DNA of 16,844 bases from positions 1-16,844 of the forward strand of contig JBBQFB010000076.1 in assembly GCA_038321545.1 (NCBI GenBank). Reading direction: 5' to 3'. The notes under the pieces are model-generated. The model was given only the letters and a program-made list of their open reading frames with translations. It searched no databases and had not been told where the DNA came from. The DNA comes from VFJZ01 sp038321545. GTDB lineage: Bacteria; Actinomycetota; Thermoleophilia; Gaiellales; F1-60-MAGs149. Positions 7,969 through 14,344 of this stretch are shown piece by piece (position 1 is the first letter of the stretch; the number at the start of each line of letters is the position of its first letter). The position numbers were made by a program, and so were the translations under genes.

Positions 7969-8631
7969 CTACGAGGCCCGGTCGGCCGCGGCCACGATCG
8001 GGCCGCCCTCGCACTCGGCGTTCACGTAGCCGGAGCGGAACTCGCGGGTCGCTCCGGTCTGCTCGTCGTACGTGTGCCGCCGGATGCACCCCGTGTCGCT
8101 CGCCAGCAGGTGGATCGAGACGGAGGTCGTGTCCGACGTCGTGCGCACGCGGTGGACGTCGTTGTCGGGCGGCAGCAGCCGGTAGCAGTCGCCGACCGCC
8201 ACCGGGCGCTGCACGAGCGTCACCAGCGTGCCGTCGCCGGGCCGGTAGATCTCTTCGTCCTGACCGCCGCGGTAGAGGCCGATCAGGCCCCACGCGAGGT
8301 GGTCGTGGATCGGCGTCATCGAGCCGGACGGCACCACCAGGCTGAACAGGCACAGCGAGCGGTCGGCGGAGCGGTACAGGAGCCACTGCCCGATCCCGCC
8401 GCCCATGCCGCTCTCCGGCGCGCTCTCGGCGTAGGCGTCGGGCAGCCACGCCTGGTCGGCCAGCAGCGTGCGGAACGCGGGCTCGATCGCGGCGCAGGCG
8501 TCGGCGGCCGAGCCGGCGTGCGAGATCCGGTGCTGCACTCCGGCGATGAAGTCGCGGACGGCCGGCGTGTCGAGCACCCACTCGTCGGCGTCGAGCGGCT
8601 CGAGATCGTGGTGGTCGTGGAAGTCACACAT
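7969..8631 (-). CDS. Cysteine-dioxygenase-like cupin (thiol dioxygenase family)
   Basis: A 220-residue double-stranded beta-helix protein resembling the CDO_I family, non-haem iron enzymes that oxidise cysteine or 3-mercaptopropionate to the sulfinate. The iron-binding histidines are H109 and H111 (in TPIHDHLAWG) and H160 (in NDVHRVR). Aligned by eye to rat CDO, R87 (LYRSADR) corresponds to the carboxylate-binding Arg60. The Cys of the Cys-Tyr crosslink is a glycine (G115), as in other bacterial members. The usual Ser-x-His-x-Tyr triad reads S172-I-H174-L-L176, so the tyrosine is replaced by leucine. The true substrate is therefore uncertain. The N-terminus is rich in His and Asp (MCDFHDHHD). 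The start overlaps the end of the nhaA fusion gene by 8 bp, suggesting coupled expression with a thiol-redox domain. Confidence 0.83.
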   Translation of the reverse strand: MCDFHDHHDLEPLDADEWVLDTPAVRDFIAGVQHRISHAGSAADACAAIEPAFRTLLADQAWLPDAYAESAPESGMGGGIGQWLLYRSADRSLCLFSLVVPSGSMTPIHDHLAWGLIGLYRGGQDEEIYRPGDGTLVTLVQRPVAVGDCYRLLPPDNDVHRVRTTSDTTSVSIHLLASDTGCIRRHTYDEQTGATREFRSGYVNAECEGGPIVAAADRAS

Positions 8632-10549
8632 CGTCCCCTCCGGTTCCCGGGGTGGTGGCGGTCATCTCGGCGGCCAGCGCGCGCTTGCGGGCGGCCCGGA
8701 CGGCGGCGCTCAGCGTCGCGACATCGTAGGCGCCGTGGTGCCGCCGGCCGTTCACGAAGAAGGTCGGCGTGCCCGACACGCCGCTCCGATCGGCATCGTC
8801 GACGTCCTCGGCGATCCGCGGCACGTAGACGTGCCGGCGCAGCTCGTCCGTGAAGCGGTCGGTGTCGAGGCCGAGCGTCCGCGCGTGCTCGACCAGGTCG
8901 TTCGGCCGGAGCGCGTCCTGGCTCGCGAGCAGCACGTCGTACATCGGCCAGAAGGCGCCCTGCGCCGCGGCGGCCTCGGCCGCCTCCGAGGCCAGCTGCG
9001 CCCGCGGGTGCACATCGTTCAGAGGCAGGTGGCGCCACACGTAGCGCAGGTCGTCGTCGAAGTCGGAGAGGAGGTCGCGGATGACCGTCTCGGCCTGGCC
9101 GCAGAACGGGCACTCGAAGTCGCCGTACTCGACGAGCGTGACGAGCGCGTTCGGCGCGCCGCGGAGGTGATCGCGCGTCTCGTCGACCGCACCGGTCAGG
9201 TCGATCAGCGACTCGGCGGTCGCCGCCAGCTGGCGGATCCGCATCTCGCCGGGCAGCCGCTCGCCGAGGCGGAACACCAGCCACGAGAACCCGGCCGCAC
9301 ACGCCGCCGCGGCCAGCACGCCGGCCTTCGCCTCCTCGAGCTGCTCGCCTGTGAACGCCAGCCCGGCGATCAGCAGCGCGACGGTGAAGCCGATGCCGGC
9401 GATCGCGCCGCCGCCCGCCAGCGTCGGCCAGGTGACCGGGGGCTTCAGTCGCCCGCGGTCGAGACGCACCGCCAGCCAGGGTGCGACGACGATACCGACC
9501 GGCTTGCCGACCACGTAGCCGACCACGATGCCGATCGTGATGGTCGACGTCGCAGCGCGGCGCAGGAAGTCGGGGTCGATCGCGATGCCCGCGTTCGCGA
9601 CCGCGAACAGCGGCACGATCACGAAGCTCGTCCACGGGTGGAACATCTGCTGCAGCCGCTCGTTCGGCGAGATCGAGAAGGCGAGGCCGAGCCGGGCCTC
9701 TCGGGCCAGCTCCGACGTCGGCTGCTCGCGGAACGCGCGGAACAGCTGCGTGGCCTGTTCGAGTCCGGCCCGTGGCGCGGGGTAGGCCGACGTGAGCAGG
9801 CCCATCGCGAGGCCGACGATGACCGGGTCGACGCCCGACTCGAGCACGGCGACCCACGCGGCGATGCCGAGGACGGCATACGGCAGGCCGCGCTGCACGC
9901 CGAGCCGGCGGACGATCACGACCGCCGCCAGCAGCGCAGCTCCCAGCAGCAGCGCGAGCGGCGCCAGGTGCTCGCTGTAGGCGAGCGCGATCACGATCAG
10001 CGCGATCACGTCGTCGACGACCGCGACCGTCAGCAAAAAGACGCGCAGCCGGGACGGGCTCCGCCGGCCGACCACGGCCAGCACGCCGAGCGCGAACGCC
10101 GTGTCCGTCGACATCGCGATGCCCCAGCCCGTCGCCGTGTCGCCGGTGCGGTTGAAGGCCAGGTAGATCAGCACCGGCAGCGCCATTCCACCGACACCGG
10201 CCAGCACCGGCAGCGAGATGCGCTTCCGCTCGCGCAGCTCACCCATGTCGAATTCCCGCCGCGCCTCGAGGCCGACGACGAAGAAGAACAGCGCCATCAG
10301 GCCGTCATTGACCCAGTGGCGCAGGTCCTCATCCAGCGACATGCCGCCGAGACGGATCTCGAGGTGCGTCGTCCAGAACCCGTCGTAGCTCGAGAACGAG
10401 GCGTTGGCCCAGATCAGGGCGGCGATCGCACCACCGAGCAGGACCACCGCGCTGCCCGCCTGGGCCTGGACGAACGTGCGCACGGGGGCGCTCAGCGAGC
10501 GCGCCCACGCGCTGCTCCCAGCGAAGGCGGTGGGCGCGGCGTCTACCAT
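8624..10549 (-). CDS. nhaA: NhaA Na+/H+ antiporter fused to a DsbA-like thioredoxin domain
   Basis: A 641-residue fusion. Residues about 30-430 are an NhaA-type antiporter, which exports Na+ (or Li+) in exchange for protons, with many hydrophobic segments. Family motifs include HWVNDGLMALFFFVVGLEARRE (about 78-99), STDTAFALG with D149, and the ion-binding pair D179-D180 in AVVDDVIALI, the counterparts of E. coli D133, D163 and D164. Residues about 460-620 form a DsbA/thioredoxin-fold domain with active site C480-P-F-C483 (EYGDFECPFCGQ) and the cis-proline loop GTPTFFVNG (P595). Such fusions are known in actinobacteria. The side of the membrane facing the CPFC site is not certain from sequence. 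The ATG at 10549 faces the divergent carrier-protein operon. It is the first gene of the minus-strand run. Confidence 0.96.
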   Translation of the reverse strand: MVDAAPTAFAGSSAWARSLSAPVRTFVQAQAGSAVVLLGGAIAALIWANASFSSYDGFWTTHLEIRLGGMSLDEDLRHWVNDGLMALFFFVVGLEARREFDMGELRERKRISLPVLAGVGGMALPVLIYLAFNRTGDTATGWGIAMSTDTAFALGVLAVVGRRSPSRLRVFLLTVAVVDDVIALIVIALAYSEHLAPLALLLGAALLAAVVIVRRLGVQRGLPYAVLGIAAWVAVLESGVDPVIVGLAMGLLTSAYPAPRAGLEQATQLFRAFREQPTSELAREARLGLAFSISPNERLQQMFHPWTSFVIVPLFAVANAGIAIDPDFLRRAATSTITIGIVVGYVVGKPVGIVVAPWLAVRLDRGRLKPPVTWPTLAGGGAIAGIGFTVALLIAGLAFTGEQLEEAKAGVLAAAACAAGFSWLVFRLGERLPGEMRIRQLAATAESLIDLTGAVDETRDHLRGAPNALVTLVEYGDFECPFCGQAETVIRDLLSDFDDDLRYVWRHLPLNDVHPRAQLASEAAEAAAAQGAFWPMYDVLLASQDALRPNDLVEHARTLGLDTDRFTDELRRHVYVPRIAEDVDDADRSGVSGTPTFFVNGRRHHGAYDVATLSAAVRAARKRALAAEMTATTPGTGGDDV

Positions 10550-10649
10550 GGGGCGAATGGTGCCTGTGGCCAGGGCGGTGGACGGTCAGTCAGCAGACCG
10601 TGCGGCTGCCTTGCTCAACCTTTCCCGGGGCGATGCCGATCACCGTGCG
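10550..10649. promoter_or_regulatory. divergent promoter region between nhaA fusion and acpS operon
   Basis: This 100-bp gap separates two divergently transcribed units, so promoters for both should lie here or just inside the first codons. I cannot identify convincing -35/-10 boxes: TTGCTC at 10611-10616 is a possible plus-strand -35, but nothing good follows at 17 bp. An inverted repeat inside the gap is listed separately. If acpS really starts at the ATG at 10557, the noncoding gap shrinks to seven bases. Confidence 0.45.
10582..10601. promoter_or_regulatory. inverted repeat, candidate operator
   Basis: ACGGTC (10582-10587) and GACCGT (10596-10601) form a perfect 6-bp inverted repeat around an 8-base spacer, giving a 20-bp site of the size bound by a dimeric repressor. 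It sits in the middle of the divergent gap. No regulator gene is adjacent in the window. A short repeat like this could arise by chance. Confidence 0.3.
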
Positions 10650-11054
10650 GTGGCGAACGTCCGCATCGGGATCGACCTCGTGGCCGTCTCCGAGGTGGAG
10701 GCGGCGCTGGCCCGGTTCGGCGACCGCTACATCGCCCGGATCCTCGCGCCGGCCGAGCGCGCCGGCCCCGGCGCCGTCACCACCCGTACCCTGGCGGGCA
10801 GGATCGCCGCGAAGGAGGCCGTCTGCAAGGTGCTCCGGCCCGGACGCGACGATCCGTTCCCCTGGACCGACATCGTCGTCGCCCGCGACGCCTCGGGCGC
10901 CCCGGAGATCCACCTCGCGGGCCACGTCGCGCGGCACGCCGCCGCCGCGGGCCTCGACGAGGTGTCCGTCAGCATCACCCACGCCGGGGACTTCTCGGCC
11001 GCCGCCGTGGTCGCGTCCCTGCGATCGCCTCACCCCGGAGACCCCCGTCCATGA
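10650..11054 (+). CDS. acpS: Holo-[acyl-carrier-protein] synthase (AcpS-type phosphopantetheinyl transferase)
   Basis: Transfers 4'-phosphopantetheine from CoA to a serine of a carrier protein. The 134-residue product has AcpS length and motifs: GIDLV (7-11) with the Mg-binding D9, the second signature RIAAKEAVCKVL (51-62) with E56, and VSITHAGDFSAAAVVA (107-122), corresponding to the family's SxSHd segment, with H111. I preferred GTG 10650 since it places IGIDLV near the N-terminus as in the family. An in-frame ATG at 10557 would add 31 unconserved residues, and neither start has a strong Shine-Dalgarno. The stop overlaps the carrier-protein start (ATGA, 11051-11054). Being directly upstream of a carrier protein, it probably activates that protein, but it could also serve as the cell's general AcpS. 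Confidence 0.9.
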   Translation: MANVRIGIDLVAVSEVEAALARFGDRYIARILAPAERAGPGAVTTRTLAGRIAAKEAVCKVLRPGRDDPFPWTDIVVARDASGAPEIHLAGHVARHAAAAGLDEVSVSITHAGDFSAAAVVASLRSPHPGDPRP

Positions 11055-11299
11055 CCGAACGCATCCGCGCCATCCTCGCCGAGCACGTCCACCTGGCCGT
11101 GGACGTCGCCTCCCTCGCCGACAACGACGACCTCTTCCAGGCCGGCCTCACGTCGCACGCCTCGGTCAGCCTGATGCTGGCGCTGGAGGACGAGTTCTAC
11201 CTCGAGTTCCCCGACGAGCTGCTCCGCCGCGACTCGTTCGAGAGCATCGCCGCGATCGCCCGGTCGCTGAACACGATTGCCGACCGGCGCGTCGCGTGA
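11051..11299 (+). CDS. Small acyl/aminoacyl carrier protein
   Basis: An 82-residue acidic helical protein with the four-helix carrier-protein pattern. DDLFQAGLTSHASVSLMLAL (26-45) is the phosphopantetheine-attachment segment, with S35 in LTSHAS as the expected attachment serine. Classical fatty-acid ACPs have DSL there, whereas this protein has TSH. A GLTS-type motif is, as I recall, what carrier proteins paired with amino acid:[carrier protein] ligases show. The rest reads EDEFYLEFPDELL (46-58) and a helix ending in SLNTIADRRVA. The start ATG overlaps the acpS stop by 4 bp, with GGAG at 11037-11040 as a plausible ribosome-binding site. The stop overlaps the next gene's GTG. It is predicted to hold an amino acid as a thioester on its pantetheine arm in the cytoplasm. 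Confidence 0.9.
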   Translation: MTERIRAILAEHVHLAVDVASLADNDDLFQAGLTSHASVSLMLALEDEFYLEFPDELLRRDSFESIAAIARSLNTIADRRVA

Positions 11300-12459
11300 G
11301 CGCCCAGGTCGCAGGCCACTCGTTCGCGGAGGGCGTCCGCGAGGCCGCGGTGATCGCACGCGAGCACGCGGTGATCGTCGACCGCGACGCCCGCTTCCCG
11401 GTCGAGGCCCTCAGCGCGCTGCGCGCGAGCGGCGCGCTGGCCGCGCTCGTGCCGGTCTCGCTCGGCGGACCGGCGGTGCCGCTGGACGACGTGGCGCGTG
11501 CGTGCTTCGAGCTGGCCCGGGCCTGCCCGGCCACCGGCATGGTGTTCGCGATGCACCAGATCCAGGTCGGCTGTCTGGCCGACGCGTGCGGCAGCGAGGA
11601 CTTCTTCCGCCGCTACCTCGCCGCCATGGTGACGGCGCCGACGCTGATCGCGTCGGTCACCTCCGAGGTCGGCGTCGGTGGCGACCTCCGGCGCTCGATC
11701 GCCGCGGTCGAGCGGAACGGCGACGCCATCCGGCTGGAGAAGTCCGGCCCCACGCTGTCGTACGGGGCCCACGCCGATGACTTCCTGATCACCGCCCGGC
11801 GGTCGCCCGAGGCCGGCGAGTCGGACCAGGTGATCGTGCTCGTCCGCCGCGACCAGATCGCGATCGAGCCGACCTCGAAGTGGGACTCGCTCGGCATGCG
11901 GGGCACCTGCAGCCCCGGCTTCAAGATCACGGCCACGTGCCCGGCGGAGCAGGCGTCGGCGACGTCGTTCGCCGACGTCGCGACGCGGACGATGGTGCCG
12001 TACTCGCACATCCTGTGGGCCCATGTCTGGCTCGGCATCGCGACCGACGCCTACGACCGCGCCGCGTCGTTCGTGCGTGCCATGTCCCGGGCGACGCCGG
12101 GCGTCGTGCCGCCGACGGCAACGCGGCTGTCCGAGCTCTCGACGCGCCTCTTCGCGCTGCGCAGCGTCGTCGACTCGGCGACGCACGAGTTCGACACCCT
12201 GCGCGCCGCGGGCGGCGACGGTCTCGGCACCTACGGGTACGCGGTGCGCATCAACAACCTCAAGATCGCCGCGTCGGAGGGCGTGTTCGAGGTCTGCCAC
12301 GGCGCGCTCCAGATCTGCGGCATGGCGGGGTACAAGAACGACACGCCGTTCTCGGTCGGCCGCCACCTGCGGGACTCCCTGTCGGCGGCCCTGATGATCG
12401 GCAACGACCGCATCCACTCCACCGACGCCTCCCTGCTCCTCGCGATGAAGTCGGCCTGA
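11296..12459 (+). CDS. Acyl-CoA-dehydrogenase-like flavoprotein
   Basis: A 387-residue FAD-dependent acyl-CoA dehydrogenase fold. The N-terminal helical domain spans about 10-110. The middle beta domain includes LIASVTSEVGVGGD (117-130) and WDSLGMRGTCSPGF (196-209), the latter in the family signature position. The C-terminal helical domain contains FEVCHGALQICGMAGY (331-346) and R356-HLRD. In typical members the catalytic glutamate lies in an (I/L)YEGT motif; the matching stretch here is LMIGNDRIH (366-374), with no acidic residue at that spot. The alternative IVD-type position (helix near 234-248, PYSHILWAHVWLGIA) also looks non-acidic. It may thus be a non-standard dehydrogenase, a flavin monooxygenase-type member or a binding protein. 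GTG 11296 overlaps the carrier-protein stop (GTGA). Its likely substrate is the aminoacyl-carrier-protein thioester rather than an acyl-CoA; this is inferred from context. Confidence 0.87.
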   Translation: MSAQVAGHSFAEGVREAAVIAREHAVIVDRDARFPVEALSALRASGALAALVPVSLGGPAVPLDDVARACFELARACPATGMVFAMHQIQVGCLADACGSEDFFRRYLAAMVTAPTLIASVTSEVGVGGDLRRSIAAVERNGDAIRLEKSGPTLSYGAHADDFLITARRSPEAGESDQVIVLVRRDQIAIEPTSKWDSLGMRGTCSPGFKITATCPAEQASATSFADVATRTMVPYSHILWAHVWLGIATDAYDRAASFVRAMSRATPGVVPPTATRLSELSTRLFALRSVVDSATHEFDTLRAAGGDGLGTYGYAVRINNLKIAASEGVFEVCHGALQICGMAGYKNDTPFSVGRHLRDSLSAALMIGNDRIHSTDASLLLAMKSA

Positions 12460-12461
12460 CG

Positions 12462-13376
12462 ATGGCGTTGGATGACACGCTTCTGCCCGCGCTGCTCGAG
12501 GCCGGCCTGCTCCACGACACCGGCGTCCGCGGCGTCTACGGCCGCGGCACACCGTTCGAGGACGTCCTCCAGCGCTTCGACCAGTACGCGACGCGCGAGC
12601 TCGCCGAGGAGTCGGCCGAGCTGATCCGGTTCCCCCCGGTGCTGCCGCGCCGCATCATCGAGCGCAGCGGCTACCTGAAGTCGTTCCCGCACCTCGCGGG
12701 CACGGTGTTCTCCTACACCGGCGACGAGCGCGGTCACGCCGAGATGCTGGCCAACGTCGAGGCCGGCGAGGACTGGTCCGCGAGCCAGACGATGACCGAC
12801 GTCGTGCTGGTGCCGGCCGCCTGCTACCCGGTGTACCCGCACGTGGCGGGCTGCGGCGCCCTGCCGGCCGGCGGTCGCACGATCGACGTGTCGTCGTACT
12901 GCTTCCGGCACGAGCCCTCCGACGACCCGGCGCGGATGCAGTCGTTCCGCATGCACGAGCTGGTCCGCATCGGCGCACCCGCCGATGTCGAGGCGTGGCA
13001 GAGGCACTGGATCGAGCGCGGCCTCGAGATCCTCGGGCGCCTCGGCCTGGCTGCCGAGTCGGCGCCCGCGAACGACCCCTTCTTCGGCCGCGGCGGGCGC
13101 ATGCTGGCGGCCAACCAGCGTGCCCAGGAGCTGAAGTTCGAGCTGCTCGCACCGATCGCGCAGTCGGGCGAGGGCACCGCCATCATGTCGGTGAACTACC
13201 ACCAGGACCACTTCGGCAGCGTCTACGACATCCGCACCGTCACCGGCGAGGTGGCGCACTCAGCGTGCCTCGGCTTCGGCCTCGAGCGGGTCACGCTCGC
13301 GCTGCTCGTGCGCCACGGGCTCGATCCCGCCCGCTGGCCGGACGAGGTGCGCAGGGAGCTGTGGGGTACGGCGTGA
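12462..13376 (+). CDS. Amino acid:[carrier protein] ligase (SerRS-like class II synthetase core)
   Basis: A 304-residue class II aminoacyl-tRNA-synthetase catalytic core without a tRNA-binding arm. This is the architecture of the amino acid:[carrier protein] ligases, relatives of methanogen-type SerRS that adenylate an amino acid and load it on a carrier protein's phosphopantetheine. Motif 2 is C147-FRHE-PSDDPARMQSFRMHE (147-166). Motif 3 is SACLGFGLERVTLALL (267-282), with the GxGxxR arginine R276. Candidate zinc ligands by analogy with the family are C131 (AGCGALP), E177 (ADVEAW) and C269. Known members prefer glycine or alanine; specificity here cannot be read by eye. The ATG at 12462 lies 2 bp after the flavoprotein stop, and the stop overlaps the DUF1839 start (GTGA). 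It is too short, and lacks the coiled-coil domain, to be a housekeeping SerRS. Confidence 0.9.
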   Translation: MALDDTLLPALLEAGLLHDTGVRGVYGRGTPFEDVLQRFDQYATRELAEESAELIRFPPVLPRRIIERSGYLKSFPHLAGTVFSYTGDERGHAEMLANVEAGEDWSASQTMTDVVLVPAACYPVYPHVAGCGALPAGGRTIDVSSYCFRHEPSDDPARMQSFRMHELVRIGAPADVEAWQRHWIERGLEILGRLGLAAESAPANDPFFGRGGRMLAANQRAQELKFELLAPIAQSGEGTAIMSVNYHQDHFGSVYDIRTVTGEVAHSACLGFGLERVTLALLVRHGLDPARWPDEVRRELWGTA

Positions 13377-14344
13377 CCGGCCTTTCGGCCCTCGACCCGG
13401 CGACCTACGTGCCGCACCCGTTGCACGGCCCGGACCGCGCGTTTCCCGAGACCAACTGCTACATCGACGTGTGGATCGAGCTGCTCCACGCGCACGGGCT
13501 GGAGCCCACCGCGATGCTCGCGTGCTGCGCGGCGATCGACTGGGAGGGCGACCAGTGGACGTTCTTCAAGCCGCCGCACGCCGACCTCGAGGCCCTCTAC
13601 GGCGTCGAGATCGAGGAGCTGTCCGTCTACCGGCCGCTCGCCGATCACATCGCGGTGCTGCTGCGCCTCGGCCGCACGACGATCGTCGAGGTGGACGCCT
13701 TCTGGCTGCCCGATGTCGCCGGCCGCGCGTACCGGATCGCGCACGAGAAGACCTCGATCGCCCCGTCCGCCATCGACATCGCCGGACGGCGGCTGCGCTA
13801 CTTCCACAACGGCGGCCTGTTCGAGGTCGCCGGCGACGACTTCGACCAGGTGCTGCGCACCGCTGCGACGTCGTATCCGCCAGACGTGCTGCCGGGCTAC
13901 GCCGAGCTGGTGAAGCTCGATCGCCTGCGGCAGCGCGACGAGCGCGAGCTGCGGCGGATCGCGGCCGGGCTGCTCGCTCGCCATGCCGCCCGGATTCCCG
14001 ACCGGAACCCGGTCGCCGCTTTCGCGGCGCAGCTGGGTGACGACGTCGCCGCCCTCAGCGGCGACAGCGAGGCCTACCACGCCTACGCCTTCGCGACCCT
14101 GCGCCAGTGCGGCGCGGCGTGGAGCCTGCTGGCCGAGTTCCTCGGCTGGCTGGGCCGGGCCGATGCCGCCGCCGGCCATGCCACCGCGCTCGCCGACGGC
14201 TCGCGCGTGCTGCTGATGAAGCTCGCTCGCGCCGCGCGGTCGGGCAAGCCGCTGGACGTGGCCGCGAACCTGGCCGCGATGGCGGCGACGTGGGACACGC
14301 TGGCCGGCGAGCTCCCGAAGACGGGCGCGGCGCGCGTCGCATGA
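13373..14344 (+). CDS. DUF1839 family protein, possible carrier-protein acyltransferase
   Basis: A 323-residue soluble protein matching my recollection of DUF1839 (PF08893), with no membrane segments or signal. The most family-like parts are ETNCYIDVWIELLHAHG (26-42), TFFKPPHADLEALYGVEIEEL (63-83), IVEVDAFWLPDVAG (104-117), H124-EKTS and GRRLRYFHNGGLF (138-150). The C-terminal half (about 170-315) is helical. The order of a Cys near the N-terminus (C29), then VEVDAFWLP, then an H near 124, then an aspartate/asparagine strand (D135, H145-N146) resembles BtrH_N papain-like acyltransferases, which take an aminoacyl group from a carrier protein. That assignment is my inference. GTG 13373 overlaps the ligase stop, and the stop overlaps the next ATG (ATGA). 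The function is otherwise not established. Confidence 0.86.
   Translation: MTGLSALDPATYVPHPLHGPDRAFPETNCYIDVWIELLHAHGLEPTAMLACCAAIDWEGDQWTFFKPPHADLEALYGVEIEELSVYRPLADHIAVLLRLGRTTIVEVDAFWLPDVAGRAYRIAHEKTSIAPSAIDIAGRRLRYFHNGGLFEVAGDDFDQVLRTAATSYPPDVLPGYAELVKLDRLRQRDERELRRIAAGLLARHAARIPDRNPVAAFAAQLGDDVAALSGDSEAYHAYAFATLRQCGAAWSLLAEFLGWLGRADAAAGHATALADGSRVLLMKLARAARSGKPLDVAANLAAMAATWDTLAGELPKTGAARVA

Noticed and set aside
10611..10640. Sigma-70 promoter for acpS (TTGCTC then a -10 box)
   Set aside because: The stretch at the expected -10 distance (TGCCGA) is a poor match, so I do not claim a promoter position.
11296..12459. Fatty-acid beta-oxidation acyl-CoA dehydrogenase
   Set aside because: The YEGT catalytic motif is absent, no other beta-oxidation gene is nearby, and the gene overlaps a carrier-protein gene.
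12462..13376. Housekeeping seryl-tRNA synthetase
   Set aside because: It lacks the N-terminal tRNA-binding arm, is far too short, and sits with a carrier protein and PPTase.
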